DNA from: Bacteroidetes bacterium UBA2364
GTDB taxonomy: Bacteria > Bacteroidota > Rhodothermia > Rhodothermales > UBA2364
Assembly (NCBI GenBank): GCA_002344075.1
Contig: DDTM01000103.1
Span: 21,656 to 85,655, forward strand
Length of the DNA stretch: 64,000 nt
Reading direction: 5' to 3'
Shown: in pieces, positions 9,101-18,104 of the stretch
Layout: the number at the start of each line of letters is the position of its first letter
Position numbering within the stretch: position 1 is the first letter of the stretch
The notes under the pieces: generated by a model
What the model was told of the DNA's origin: nothing
Seen by the model: the letters and a program-made list of their open reading frames with translations, nothing else
Databases searched by the model: none
Program-made: the position numbers and the translations under genes

Positions 9101-12100
9101 TCTTTCCAATAAGCCTCAATTACCCGTTACCCAACCTCTGGAAGGATTAACCTTTTGGTTACCCGCTTCCTCCCAAATTTCATCGTTGGGTTGGGTATTC
9201 CCGCAACCAAACCCTGGTGATGGTGCGGCTGTGCCAGTTCAAAATGGTGAAGTTCGGGTCGGGGAATTTATCCTCACAGGGCTAACGGCCCAAGCATCGG
9301 CGGAACTCCGGATTTCGTTGTCGCCCCTTGGTATTGTGGAAGGTGAAATCGGTTTTGATCGGGAGAATAACCGGATTGCAACCCTCGATCATCTTGGTTT
9401 GCGGATGGCCAGTAATTTGGCATCCGCCTTGTTACCAGATCAGATTGCCTTGCCCTTGGAGTCGGTTTCACATCTCTTGGTCAAAACCAATGGTGTGGCC
9501 GTGATTTCCTCTGAAGATATGGGAAATGGTCTGTTGCGCCTTTTTACACTTCCCGGTAAAAAAGCCCGCTGGGTTTTGCCCGCACTTCAGGGCAATCAGG
9601 CAACGCCGCCTGTGGTAGAACTTACGTTTGAAAACCTGGTGTATAACCCCAATACCCGCCAAGTGACGGGAGGTAACCTGATGGTTTCTGTGGCTAATCG
9701 CGCCGATCTCAAATTGCCGGAAAGCCTCTCATTTACGCCTTTGATGTTGGGATTTGAAGGGAACAAGTTGATGCTGACCGGAAGATTGGCCTTGTTTGGC
9801 CAAACCCTTGGCGATGCCTGTCCAATACAATTGTTCACGCAAACAGATCAACAATGGAAGGTTGCTACTACTTGTAATCCAGACCAATTTGTACCTTTTC
9901 TTCCTGGTAAAGGATTGGCGGGGATGAGCCTCCGGTCTCTAAATCTCCAGATGACCATACCGATTCAGGGTGGCCCTTTCACGTATCTCATCACGGGCGA
10001 AGCAAATATTCAAATCCGTAGCCAATCGAATGCTGTGGTGGCTGCGGCTGTGGCGGATTTTCGATATACGCATGATGGTTTTTCGCTTTCCCGATTTGAG
10101 CCGATTTATGCAGAAGCACAAAACTTAACGGTTGGGGATTGGGGGCTACGGCTTTCGGGAATTCGTAATATCCAAATGGACTATCGGCAAGAACAGTTTT
10201 CGTTCCGAATGGGACTGGAAGCAGCATTATGGCTTGGTTTGAACAATGGACGTGGTCTGGAAATGCCGTTGAATGGGGTAGCGTTGACCGAAACCGGCCT
10301 CGATTTTCCGGAAATTGACCTACACGAAGGCACGAATCCTCCTTTGAGTGCTCCTTACGTAAACCTTGGCGCATTTCAGGTTCAGGCCATTGGTGTACGA
10401 TTGGCAAAAACCCGCATCAACATATTTGACGTAAACCCGCCTAATATTACTCCCCAATTAGATTTACGCATAAAGCCGTCGGGTCTTGGAGATCGTGCGC
10501 CAGAACTGGCTAATCAAACATTGGTCATCCGGAATGCGGGTTTTGAAAAGGGCCTTTTGAGCGGAATATTTAATGAGTTGGAATTGATGCAGGAAAAACC
10601 TTTGGCGCTGGGAGGGCATTCTACACTTCGGATAACAAAACTAAGCGGGCGGTTATTCGACCAAAATGGGGTACAAGAAGGGGAAATTCACCTGAAAGGT
10701 ACCTTGAAATGGCCACAAGTGGTAGAAAACGCAAACGACTGTGAGACCGAAATAACCACAACCTTGCGGCTTTCGGGGCGGATAGAAGCCAATGTGCCGA
10801 ATGTGCCGCCCTGTGGTACGATCCGTTTTGGTGCGGTATCACTCCAGTTCCAGCAATCCGCCCTCTCTCTAAAGTTAGGAAATGATGAAGAGTCTTTTCT
10901 CTTGACAGGAGTTGCCGAGGCCCTCATTGAAAATGAAGGAGGTGCAGTACGAGGAAATGGGAATGTGGTGCTTAACCTTCTTAATGGTGACTTATTGGCC
11001 CCCACCTCCATTGCGATTAACCAACCCTTCACATGGCATTATCCTAAAAATAACCCCATTTTTGCCTTTTCAGTTGCGAATGCTAGCCTAACGGAAGGTG
11101 GTCTGAAACTAAATGGCCAAGGAGGGGTGCGTGTGGGTGGCGGAACCGTCAATACAGCCTTTAATGAGGCTGTATTTGGCCTTGCGGGCAATGTTCTGCA
11201 AGGTGGTTCTATTCAAATTTCGGCTCCATTGGCCTTTCAGTTTTTCTTTGATCGCGGCGAGTGGGGCATCACCGATGCAAATACGCCGTTTCCTGCAAAT
11301 GGAAATTTACTCAAAATGGGGATTCCGGCCAATGTGCGTATCACCAAAGATGGAATGGCGCTTTCGGGCGAGGCCACAGCCCAACTCAGGATCGGTAGCC
11401 TGAATTTCCCGCAACTCAAACAGAGATTTGGTCCGGTTGTCATCGGTTTTGGCTCGGTATATGTCCGCGATGGTAAAGTCGAGTATTTCCGTACCCGCGA
11501 CGACGGGCAGGAGGAGCGAGTGGCTTATTTAGACAAAGACGGCTTTCATCCAGATAATATCGGAGAAGCCATTGCAGATCTAATCCCAGAGAAGTTGCCC
11601 GTACCGACCACCTCGGTGGCCTATATCCAACTCAAACAAGGCAGTAACCTGCTCATTGCCACCGAGAACTTAGGCAATGGTCGGATGCGAATTTTTACCC
11701 GCCCCGGACAATCCAATGATTTGGTTTTTGAGGGAATTGCAGGCAAACCCAGCGCTAAAACAGCCTTTAGTGCCATTTTTAACGGTGCTTCGGTGGAGGC
11801 TTTCGAGAAATTGGACGTTGAAGTGACCGAAGCACTCAACCAAAAATTATTCAGGGACACCCCTCTCACGCTCAAACAATTACGCTTCCAATTGGTGAAT
11901 GGTGCTCCGGCGTTATTGGTAGATGCCTTGGTTAAACTTCCTAAGATGCTGGATCGTGATGCGCCTTTAGAACTTAGCGGACTTCGCCTTACCGAGCGCG
12001 GGTTTGACAACGCCACCTTATCTCTTGGCGATGCAAGCCCGCAATTTCAACAAAGTTGCGCCGATAGTCCTCTCAAAAAACTGAACTTCGGTGGAGAGGC

Positions 12101-15100
12101 GGTACAAATTTCCATTTGTGGCGTTTCGTTTACCATCCAAAACAATGGCTTTGGTGGTATTGCCTTAAGCGGGCAATTAGCCACTTCATTCTTTAAGGAT
12201 GATGCCGGAAAACCGGGCCGTTTCCAATTGGTAGGGGGGTACAACAATACTTGGAATTTTGATGTGTTGGTAGATCCGAGGTTTAGTGGCAAAAACCTTG
12301 GTAATTCCGGCGAGGATATCTGGAATGCGACGGGGCCTGTGATGTTGGAAGGTATTCCACTTGGTTTTGCCGATTTCTTGCCTTCGCGTATTGGCTTGGT
12401 TAACAGTGATTCCGAGTTTGCGTTGCTCTTGGATGGCATGTTCAAAATGGAAAAACTGCTTGGAAAAGGCTTTGCATTGGGCGTAAGTGGGCTGAAAATC
12501 GGTACAGGTGGGGTGTCACTCACACAAGCGGAGTTCAACAACCAACAACAAACCAAATTTTTAGGAGACCAATTTCCCTTACTGATTCGGCGGATGCGTC
12601 TGAGTATCCAGAATACCATTCTACGCTTTGGATTGGACGGAGACCTGACGTTTCTTGGTAAAACCTTGCCTATCAATAATTTGGTGATTGGGACGGATGG
12701 TTCTTTCTCGGTTGGTGATGCGGCTCTCAACCTCCTCAATCCGAACGATCCCATTAGTATCATTCCAAACCTTTTTGTATTTAATACGCTAAAGATCGGG
12801 GTAGAGAACAACCGCCCTAAAGTCACCGCATCGGGTTTGGTGACGCTTCCGGAGCCATTCAAGGCATCTGGAGAAGCCGGATTAACCGTTGCCCTGGGAC
12901 AAGATGGAACACCCACTTTTACGCCTATTTATCCTACTTTCGATTTTGGAAAAGACGAACCCATAGCAGGTGCGCCGGAAGTGGATTTGGGAGGCATGGC
13001 CAGACTGAAATTAACGGGAATCAAGTTTGTGGCTGACTGGAACGACCTAAGCAATACGTCTATCATGGCTTCGGCTTCGCTTAAATTTGGGAACGATGAC
13101 TCGAAGGTTATCGCGTTTGGGTCTCCGGCAGATATAGACCAAAACTGGGGTTTAAAATTGTCGGTGAATCAAGGGGTTCAATGGCGATTTCCTAATGCTC
13201 AATTTCGCTTCGACGTAGATGCGGGCGTATTTAAAGTGACCAATCTAAGTATTGGTTTTAAGGCGCAAAACGGGTTTGCAGTGGTCATTGGTGGAACGGC
13301 CAGCTTGAACTTAGCGGGATCCTCCGGGACCTTTGGGTATCAAGGACTAACGATTGGAACGAATGGAATTATAGATTCAGGAAGTCCAACAGGAGAGGTG
13401 AGTGTAAAACTAATGGAAGTGGTCTCGCTTACCTTAAATGGTTTTGCCTTTAGCAGCAGCCCCACAACCCTCACCTTACCTACCAGTAGTGGAGGGCCTA
13501 GCGGCGTGCAACAAAGTACGGAGTCTATCCCTGTAAAATACTATCTGAAAGCAGGTGCAACCATTACCATCGGCGATGGCCTTGGCGGTGGTGTAGATGA
13601 AGTGCTGGTCTATGAAAAACAAAATGGCGGATTTTTCTTATCCATTAAAAACGCTCATTTGGAATTGGGAGGCATTGCGAAGGCCACGGCCTCTATGCAA
13701 TACCTGACCGATGCACGGGGCTTTGTATTGCGTGTGGCAGGTGGTGTAGAGATGGCTCCAGGTATCGGAGGCGCACTGGCTGGCAAAATCGGGGTAAGGG
13801 ATGGCAAGGTAACAATGGGACTTTTTGCCAAAATAGATTTTCCCATCGAGATTTTTCCGGGTGTACTTACGCTTTCCAGTATTGGTGCAGGCTTTTTTAT
13901 TCGCCCAGAACAAGCGGATATGGAATTGGTGATGACCTTACCCGGTTTACGTGAAGCGCTGTATAAACCGGATCGGGTGCCACAAATTGACGGGATGGAT
14001 TTTACGGCACTGCTGTTTGCACAAATTGATGTACTTAAAATGGTACGAGGAAGGGCTTTGCTGGCTTTTAGTTTTGGTGATGGTTTTGAAAAATTTGATT
14101 TTACCCTAAATGCCAATGTCACCATTTTTGATCTTCCTGTTTTTCAGGCTGGGATGTACCTAAACATCCACAAAGAACCGAACCTTTTTCGGATGGCTGG
14201 GGAAGTGGGGGCTAAGTTGGATTTTGGGTTTTTATTGTATGCTGGCGCGGAAGTGGGTTTTAATCTGATCTCTCAAAATGGAAATACGAAGTGGGCTATT
14301 TGGGGAAATGTGAAAGCACGGGTTTTGTTTGTGGGCATGGAAGGCGAGTTTTTTGTCGGAGATCCGGGTTTCTTGTTTAAACTGTCTGTTGATACGGGTC
14401 TTTCATTGGCTATTGTATCCACGACGGTCCATTTCGACTTCATGGTGTGGTGGCGAAGCAATGGCAAAAACATGGGCGCCTATGGAGAACTGACGGCGGG
14501 CATAGAAGTATTGGGCTTTGAATTAGCCAGTGTCACCGCAAAAGGAGCCTTCATCAACCGAAACAACAAAACGCTTTTTTATGCAGGTGCACGGGTCAAG
14601 ATTTTGTTCGGGAAAATTTCGATTTATTTAGCCAATTATGACGGCGAATGGGATGGCGGTCTCGGCTCCAATTCTGCATACGAAGCCATGATTGCAGAGG
14701 CCATGCAAGATGCCGAAAATATGAAAAATGAAGCCAATCAAGCCCAGCAAGCTTTACAAGCTGCTATTATAGCTGCCACCTTTATGAGTAAGGAACAGTT
14801 GGCCGCTTCCGGTGCCAATCTCTTACTGCTTCGCCCAGACCAGAAGCAAAGCCTCTTAGACCAGAACAGTGATGCTTGGCGATATTCTGCAAAATACTAC
14901 CGATGGGCACAACGATCCTATAGGCCGCAAGCCTTTACCGATGTCTATAACCAAGTGGTTTCTGGGCAAATTTCAGAGAAGTTCTCTTCCGAAGATCATT
15001 ATGCCTACATGATGAATGCTTCACTAACCGCGTTGAAAGACAAAGAGGCAGCCATACAGGCCCGTTTGGAGGAAATAAAGGCCATCGCTATCGAATCGGT

Positions 15101-18098
15101 GAAGGAGTCGGAAGCCATGGAGGCACAAATACAATCGGTTCAAAACCCAATCTCAGATCTTAATCTGGCATGGCAAGGGGACGAACCACCATCCTATCAG
15201 TATGATTCAGCCGTAGATGATCAAAACCGGAGATCGCTTGGCAATTTACAACTTTCTATCGAGGCCATCGAGGCGAAGTACCGAAAAGCAATTATACAGG
15301 TTTGGCAACACATTGGAAAAACGGAGGTTAATCTGTTGGGAGAAGCGGCTTGGATGAATGGCCTTGAACGCCCAGCAGACCTTCCGGCAATTGCAAACTC
15401 TGGAAACGGGGAATTGGAGGAAAATGCCCGACTGTTCTCTGCTTCGCTAAACAATGTATATAGCTATTACAGCCGCCGGGTTGCCCATATATGGTCGTTA
15501 CGGAAGACGTATCAACAACGGTTGAATACATTAAATGGCTTGGCTCCTGCCGTTTTGGACGAAATTAATTCCACCACCAATACGGTTTGGAATACGCGAG
15601 TGGCTATGGGAGTTAATGGGCAAGAGGTTGGCGTGGATGCTGGTGCGATGGCCTCAATCTTATACCAAAGGATGACCATCGGGACCGACATAACGTGGAA
15701 TTCGATGGCGGAAAACGCAACAACGTTGAACAATGCAGTCCGGCAATATGCGGCTTCTTTTGATGAAGGACAATTCAAGGAAAACGTAAATCGGATTCAG
15801 CGCGAGTTTTGGGTGGAGCGCTTCCAATTGGGTCTGGAAAGATTAATCGAAACAACTGGGCCAGCCAGAATCCAGAATGAAATTAGCAGTTTCTCTACGC
15901 AGCGCCAGAACTTGCTCGCACCATGGCACCAGTTTTCTAGCCGAATCGCCGAAATTCATCGCCTAAAATCACAGATGGTGGTTACATTGTATGGTATGGT
16001 CTCGGACTTTGCCACATGGCGGCGTTCCAGTAATTTAAAAGGAAATGAACCATTTCAATCCCTGAAAACAGGGCTTGGTTTAGCGTTGCAGGCCCCTTCC
16101 ATTTCCCAAATAAATCTCTTGGCGCAGCGGAATACCAATTTGGGTGTGGTCAACCTGACATGGGCGGCACAACATCCTATATCGGTTTCTGAGTATGCCT
16201 TGTCGGTTTCGGGCGGTATTGCAACCGTTCGGGCTTCTGCGGTCTCCAGTCAAGGGGGCGTCATAAATGGAGGCCTCCCACTCCTTCAACAAAGGGCTAT
16301 ATTTGCACCTGCTATCAATGTGGCGGCTTCTTATCTGCCAGAGCAAGTGATGCTGAGCGTAGGCAAGAATACTTCGCAGAACTTTGAGACCGTTCGTTTG
16401 TTGGAAAGCGAAAAAGTCCAAACACTTAACGTTACCCTTCAGGCGCGTGGGCCAGCAGGGAATGTGACGAGGCGCACTGTTTCGTTTAATGTGGACGTGA
16501 GCGAAGAAGGGGTTGTGGCTAATCCGAATATGTTGCATTTGGGAGTTGTAGTTCCCACTGGAAACGGCAATTTGGTTTCCCAAGATTATACACCACCAAC
16601 CATTGGAGCGGCAAGGATTGTTGCAGGGCCAGAAGTTCCGCAAAAAAATGGGGTACTCGATCCCGAAACAGGCGTTACGCCTATTTGGGTAAATAAGCCA
16701 CATCGCGTGACGTTGTCCATTTCGGCATCCGACTTGGAGTCCGACATCAAGTCTTTTTCGTATGCCATTGGATCTGCCTATGGCCAAACCGATATACAGC
16801 CGTGGCAACCACTCATTGGGGTGATAGACCGTACCCGCAATACCTCGACGATTTTGGGTGAGGCAAGTGGTCTGAACCTACAAGAAGACCGAAACTACTA
16901 TTTTAGTGTAGTGGCAGAGAATGGGCAAGGACTACAAGCAGTTAATTATCTCCCAATGCCCGTGCGGTTAGACCTAAGCCCGCCCAAGTCTCCGGCCCTT
17001 ATTCGTTTCGAGAATAACCGTGCAGGTGCCGAAGATGTATCCATGCCAGATCCCGTAATCTTCCCACAGGTGGAAGAAGCTGAGTTAAACAACTATGCAA
17101 GGCGTGGAACGGCTCCTTATTTATACACACAGTACCAAGTGGAGATTTCTAATCCGCGAGACGTTATCCGGCGGTATGGGTATGTTGTGACCAGCAGGCG
17201 GGATTCTGCTGGGGTGATTGCCGATGCCTTGGCGGGTCGGAATATGGCGCAATTCTGGTACCTAGATCCGCCGGTGCGCTATGTGGATCGTCTTGAGGGC
17301 GAGACAATGACGCTCAATATTCAGAACACGATTCCCTATGCCGACACACGCTTATTGGTCTTTTCGGAAGACTTTTTTGGAAGACGCAGCCCTGCTATGG
17401 TTGTTAACTTAGGTGAAACACCAGATCCTACCCGACCGCTTGCCCCGATAATTCGCGCCTTTCGGAGCATGAGTCATGGCTTGAGTCAAGTAGTTTTTAT
17501 CACCACAGAAGCCAGCGAAGATAAAGAAACGGGTGTTGAAGCCTGCGAGTACGCCATCGGGACAAATGTTGGCTTGGCAGATGTTCGGGCTTGGGGAAAG
17601 ATAGACTGTGATCGCGGGGACTTTGGCAGGTTTGTAATTCCAGAAACAGAGAGGTTGGGTTTTGATTCTTATTATGTATCCTTCCGCACGTTGAATGGGC
17701 ACAAGAAAACGTCCGGCCTCTCGGTCGTAGGCCCAATTCTTCTTAAGCAGGACGCCTCACCGCCTGTTTTAGGAGAAGGAAGAACGGTTTGGGATGCACG
17801 TGCCAAAGTGCTTCAGGTGTCTTTGGAACTTAAAGACGAAGAGTCTGGCGTGAATGGTCGGCTGTCGTATGTGTTTGTTTACCGAAAACTCAATAATCTG
17901 GGGCAATTAAGCGCACAAACATATCGGACGTTTTCGAAACAAACTTGGGTAGGCCAGCTTGCACCGAACGAGGTGGATACCAAAACCTTTACCGTTCCAT
18001 TGAACATAAACAAGGATTTTATACCGGGAGAAATCGAGGTCACGGTTTCCAATCCGCTTGGCCTAACCCGTACCTTCTCTATCCCTATTGAACAATAA
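6120..18098 (+). CDS. giant secreted beta-rich protein, 3,992 residues
   Basis: The start at 6120 begins a clear signal peptide (FLFFLFLLG, cut after VWSQ). Residues about 20-280 form an N-terminal domain that recalls the TANFOR-type domain of large Bacteroidota proteins (from memory). A Pro/Asp linker near 285-297 leads into a very long beta-rich region (about 300-2850) built of repeating 'LxGxxxL/F' strand patterns. One block is duplicated: residues about 1104-1150 and 1821-1867 share LLPDQIALP / LIPEKLPVP and GNGLLRLFT / GNGRMRIFT. A helical, probably coiled-coil region spans about 2850-3315, and Ig-like domains with SYAIG / EYAIG motifs at about 3547 and 3808 end the protein. I saw no membrane anchor at the C-terminus. 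It lies 25 bp after the barrel gene and 6 bp before the fibronectin type III gene. The function is unknown; adhesin, matrix or transport-groove roles are all possible. No frameshift interrupts the frame. Confidence 0.85.
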   Translation: MKRSFLFFLFLLGQMVWSQTAQVNLIGVLPQASFSTYTDLLREYDSGKYQIQFVYQNPIDATPVAFRFKVTFRHNGKVLYSATSRPNLYTPGIYTYRTFKDTPSIRFEVGIQDVINQLESKYQAVALRSGLIPEGAYELEIEPLTDAAILTTPAVGSTEILYPEPSVLVSPVHESQVAESPMTVAWTPVIGGITDRFQYSLYIVKILPNQSPLQALSSNPLATGQVIRTNQTTFVYSAAYPVLEEGATYAVRLKTEETSRNAPITRDGLSEIVTFTKSAANIVQDPVDPPGDDPNALPVWDQVALIPGFAQLRGLAAAFSQDIGSLKTLSGFAILRLEMPDGPKDLRVRLQNLQIQPQAIAIMGGQVHIDNAVQALGLPFPKENVQLQAFYWDRVQGFVVEAKIKHPQTGNFLPATGQVLFDATGFSGLIEATLPNPVVYENGPVKLFMGRLGVRLPGGETTGVATLSLFGKPTNCRLEGVALDNLAGQIPLSCRLDLSLSNAPDHSKVRLKIQQLTGSFSVDPTQNQLSTDLTLMAELGLLNRDGKYCGVLFPIRVQDQITTAQPELGIQNCDRQTYLETGTIDLFIVRMRLESFGFRDDFSWTYRLNFQAGLVNRLLGGEPFVIFPNLVFDGTPLQIPEIALSQRQLTQSSTFLIAPFEGRFSGFRQPPVLIDWLGMPSRDAGPWNAQVDIDLRFSSGLSRIPTCLQTAVFSVQNGQWNGKFFGWSSTLSELPRPCVSGLKTPELTEPMVQIVVEKLRAVVNVNYDDNDQLTFGGYAQPTGNIQLFGPLLLERGITIGGTNTLLPTQDLAQISLNTQGFWVSNSPMGDIVQQITVQHNGYSIRLGTAKVVFGEEDGRQLARFSGVTGEGELLGIGTVPVNVGLDLMTGRFDNWRIGATEVGRYRGRVAIPKTNPTAHFQAESIQFGTNSILINGRGTLLGVGTSNGATSLSGATFDEVILDPATHRILSGTITLDGSVEMFAAVDRQSGRISLSNKPQLPVTQPLEGLTFWLPASSQISSLGWVFPQPNPGDGAAVPVQNGEVRVGEFILTGLTAQASAELRISLSPLGIVEGEIGFDRENNRIATLDHLGLRMASNLASALLPDQIALPLESVSHLLVKTNGVAVISSEDMGNGLLRLFTLPGKKARWVLPALQGNQATPPVVELTFENLVYNPNTRQVTGGNLMVSVANRADLKLPESLSFTPLMLGFEGNKLMLTGRLALFGQTLGDACPIQLFTQTDQQWKVATTCNPDQFVPFLPGKGLAGMSLRSLNLQMTIPIQGGPFTYLITGEANIQIRSQSNAVVAAAVADFRYTHDGFSLSRFEPIYAEAQNLTVGDWGLRLSGIRNIQMDYRQEQFSFRMGLEAALWLGLNNGRGLEMPLNGVALTETGLDFPEIDLHEGTNPPLSAPYVNLGAFQVQAIGVRLAKTRINIFDVNPPNITPQLDLRIKPSGLGDRAPELANQTLVIRNAGFEKGLLSGIFNELELMQEKPLALGGHSTLRITKLSGRLFDQNGVQEGEIHLKGTLKWPQVVENANDCETEITTTLRLSGRIEANVPNVPPCGTIRFGAVSLQFQQSALSLKLGNDEESFLLTGVAEALIENEGGAVRGNGNVVLNLLNGDLLAPTSIAINQPFTWHYPKNNPIFAFSVANASLTEGGLKLNGQGGVRVGGGTVNTAFNEAVFGLAGNVLQGGSIQISAPLAFQFFFDRGEWGITDANTPFPANGNLLKMGIPANVRITKDGMALSGEATAQLRIGSLNFPQLKQRFGPVVIGFGSVYVRDGKVEYFRTRDDGQEERVAYLDKDGFHPDNIGEAIADLIPEKLPVPTTSVAYIQLKQGSNLLIATENLGNGRMRIFTRPGQSNDLVFEGIAGKPSAKTAFSAIFNGASVEAFEKLDVEVTEALNQKLFRDTPLTLKQLRFQLVNGAPALLVDALVKLPKMLDRDAPLELSGLRLTERGFDNATLSLGDASPQFQQSCADSPLKKLNFGGEAVQISICGVSFTIQNNGFGGIALSGQLATSFFKDDAGKPGRFQLVGGYNNTWNFDVLVDPRFSGKNLGNSGEDIWNATGPVMLEGIPLGFADFLPSRIGLVNSDSEFALLLDGMFKMEKLLGKGFALGVSGLKIGTGGVSLTQAEFNNQQQTKFLGDQFPLLIRRMRLSIQNTILRFGLDGDLTFLGKTLPINNLVIGTDGSFSVGDAALNLLNPNDPISIIPNLFVFNTLKIGVENNRPKVTASGLVTLPEPFKASGEAGLTVALGQDGTPTFTPIYPTFDFGKDEPIAGAPEVDLGGMARLKLTGIKFVADWNDLSNTSIMASASLKFGNDDSKVIAFGSPADIDQNWGLKLSVNQGVQWRFPNAQFRFDVDAGVFKVTNLSIGFKAQNGFAVVIGGTASLNLAGSSGTFGYQGLTIGTNGIIDSGSPTGEVSVKLMEVVSLTLNGFAFSSSPTTLTLPTSSGGPSGVQQSTESIPVKYYLKAGATITIGDGLGGGVDEVLVYEKQNGGFFLSIKNAHLELGGIAKATASMQYLTDARGFVLRVAGGVEMAPGIGGALAGKIGVRDGKVTMGLFAKIDFPIEIFPGVLTLSSIGAGFFIRPEQADMELVMTLPGLREALYKPDRVPQIDGMDFTALLFAQIDVLKMVRGRALLAFSFGDGFEKFDFTLNANVTIFDLPVFQAGMYLNIHKEPNLFRMAGEVGAKLDFGFLLYAGAEVGFNLISQNGNTKWAIWGNVKARVLFVGMEGEFFVGDPGFLFKLSVDTGLSLAIVSTTVHFDFMVWWRSNGKNMGAYGELTAGIEVLGFELASVTAKGAFINRNNKTLFYAGARVKILFGKISIYLANYDGEWDGGLGSNSAYEAMIAEAMQDAENMKNEANQAQQALQAAIIAATFMSKEQLAASGANLLLLRPDQKQSLLDQNSDAWRYSAKYYRWAQRSYRPQAFTDVYNQVVSGQISEKFSSEDHYAYMMNASLTALKDKEAAIQARLEEIKAIAIESVKESEAMEAQIQSVQNPISDLNLAWQGDEPPSYQYDSAVDDQNRRSLGNLQLSIEAIEAKYRKAIIQVWQHIGKTEVNLLGEAAWMNGLERPADLPAIANSGNGELEENARLFSASLNNVYSYYSRRVAHIWSLRKTYQQRLNTLNGLAPAVLDEINSTTNTVWNTRVAMGVNGQEVGVDAGAMASILYQRMTIGTDITWNSMAENATTLNNAVRQYAASFDEGQFKENVNRIQREFWVERFQLGLERLIETTGPARIQNEISSFSTQRQNLLAPWHQFSSRIAEIHRLKSQMVVTLYGMVSDFATWRRSSNLKGNEPFQSLKTGLGLALQAPSISQINLLAQRNTNLGVVNLTWAAQHPISVSEYALSVSGGIATVRASAVSSQGGVINGGLPLLQQRAIFAPAINVAASYLPEQVMLSVGKNTSQNFETVRLLESEKVQTLNVTLQARGPAGNVTRRTVSFNVDVSEEGVVANPNMLHLGVVVPTGNGNLVSQDYTPPTIGAARIVAGPEVPQKNGVLDPETGVTPIWVNKPHRVTLSISASDLESDIKSFSYAIGSAYGQTDIQPWQPLIGVIDRTRNTSTILGEASGLNLQEDRNYYFSVVAENGQGLQAVNYLPMPVRLDLSPPKSPALIRFENNRAGAEDVSMPDPVIFPQVEEAELNNYARRGTAPYLYTQYQVEISNPRDVIRRYGYVVTSRRDSAGVIADALAGRNMAQFWYLDPPVRYVDRLEGETMTLNIQNTIPYADTRLLVFSEDFFGRRSPAMVVNLGETPDPTRPLAPIIRAFRSMSHGLSQVVFITTEASEDKETGVEACEYAIGTNVGLADVRAWGKIDCDRGDFGRFVIPETERLGFDSYYVSFRTLNGHKKTSGLSVVGPILLKQDASPPVLGEGRTVWDARAKVLQVSLELKDEESGVNGRLSYVFVYRKLNNLGQLSAQTYRTFSKQTWVGQLAPNEVDTKTFTVPLNINKDFIPGEIEVTVSNPLGLTRTFSIPIEQ

Positions 18099-18104
18099 TC
18101 TTGC

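Noticed and set aside
11621..12916. Minus-strand frames inside the giant gene (such as 12047-12916)
   Set aside because: They are long but have no domain-like composition and lie entirely opposite a well-supported gene.
16080..16808. Minus-strand open frame of 242 residues inside the giant gene
   Set aside because: It has the composition of an antisense shadow, no motifs, and no promoter or ribosome binding site.
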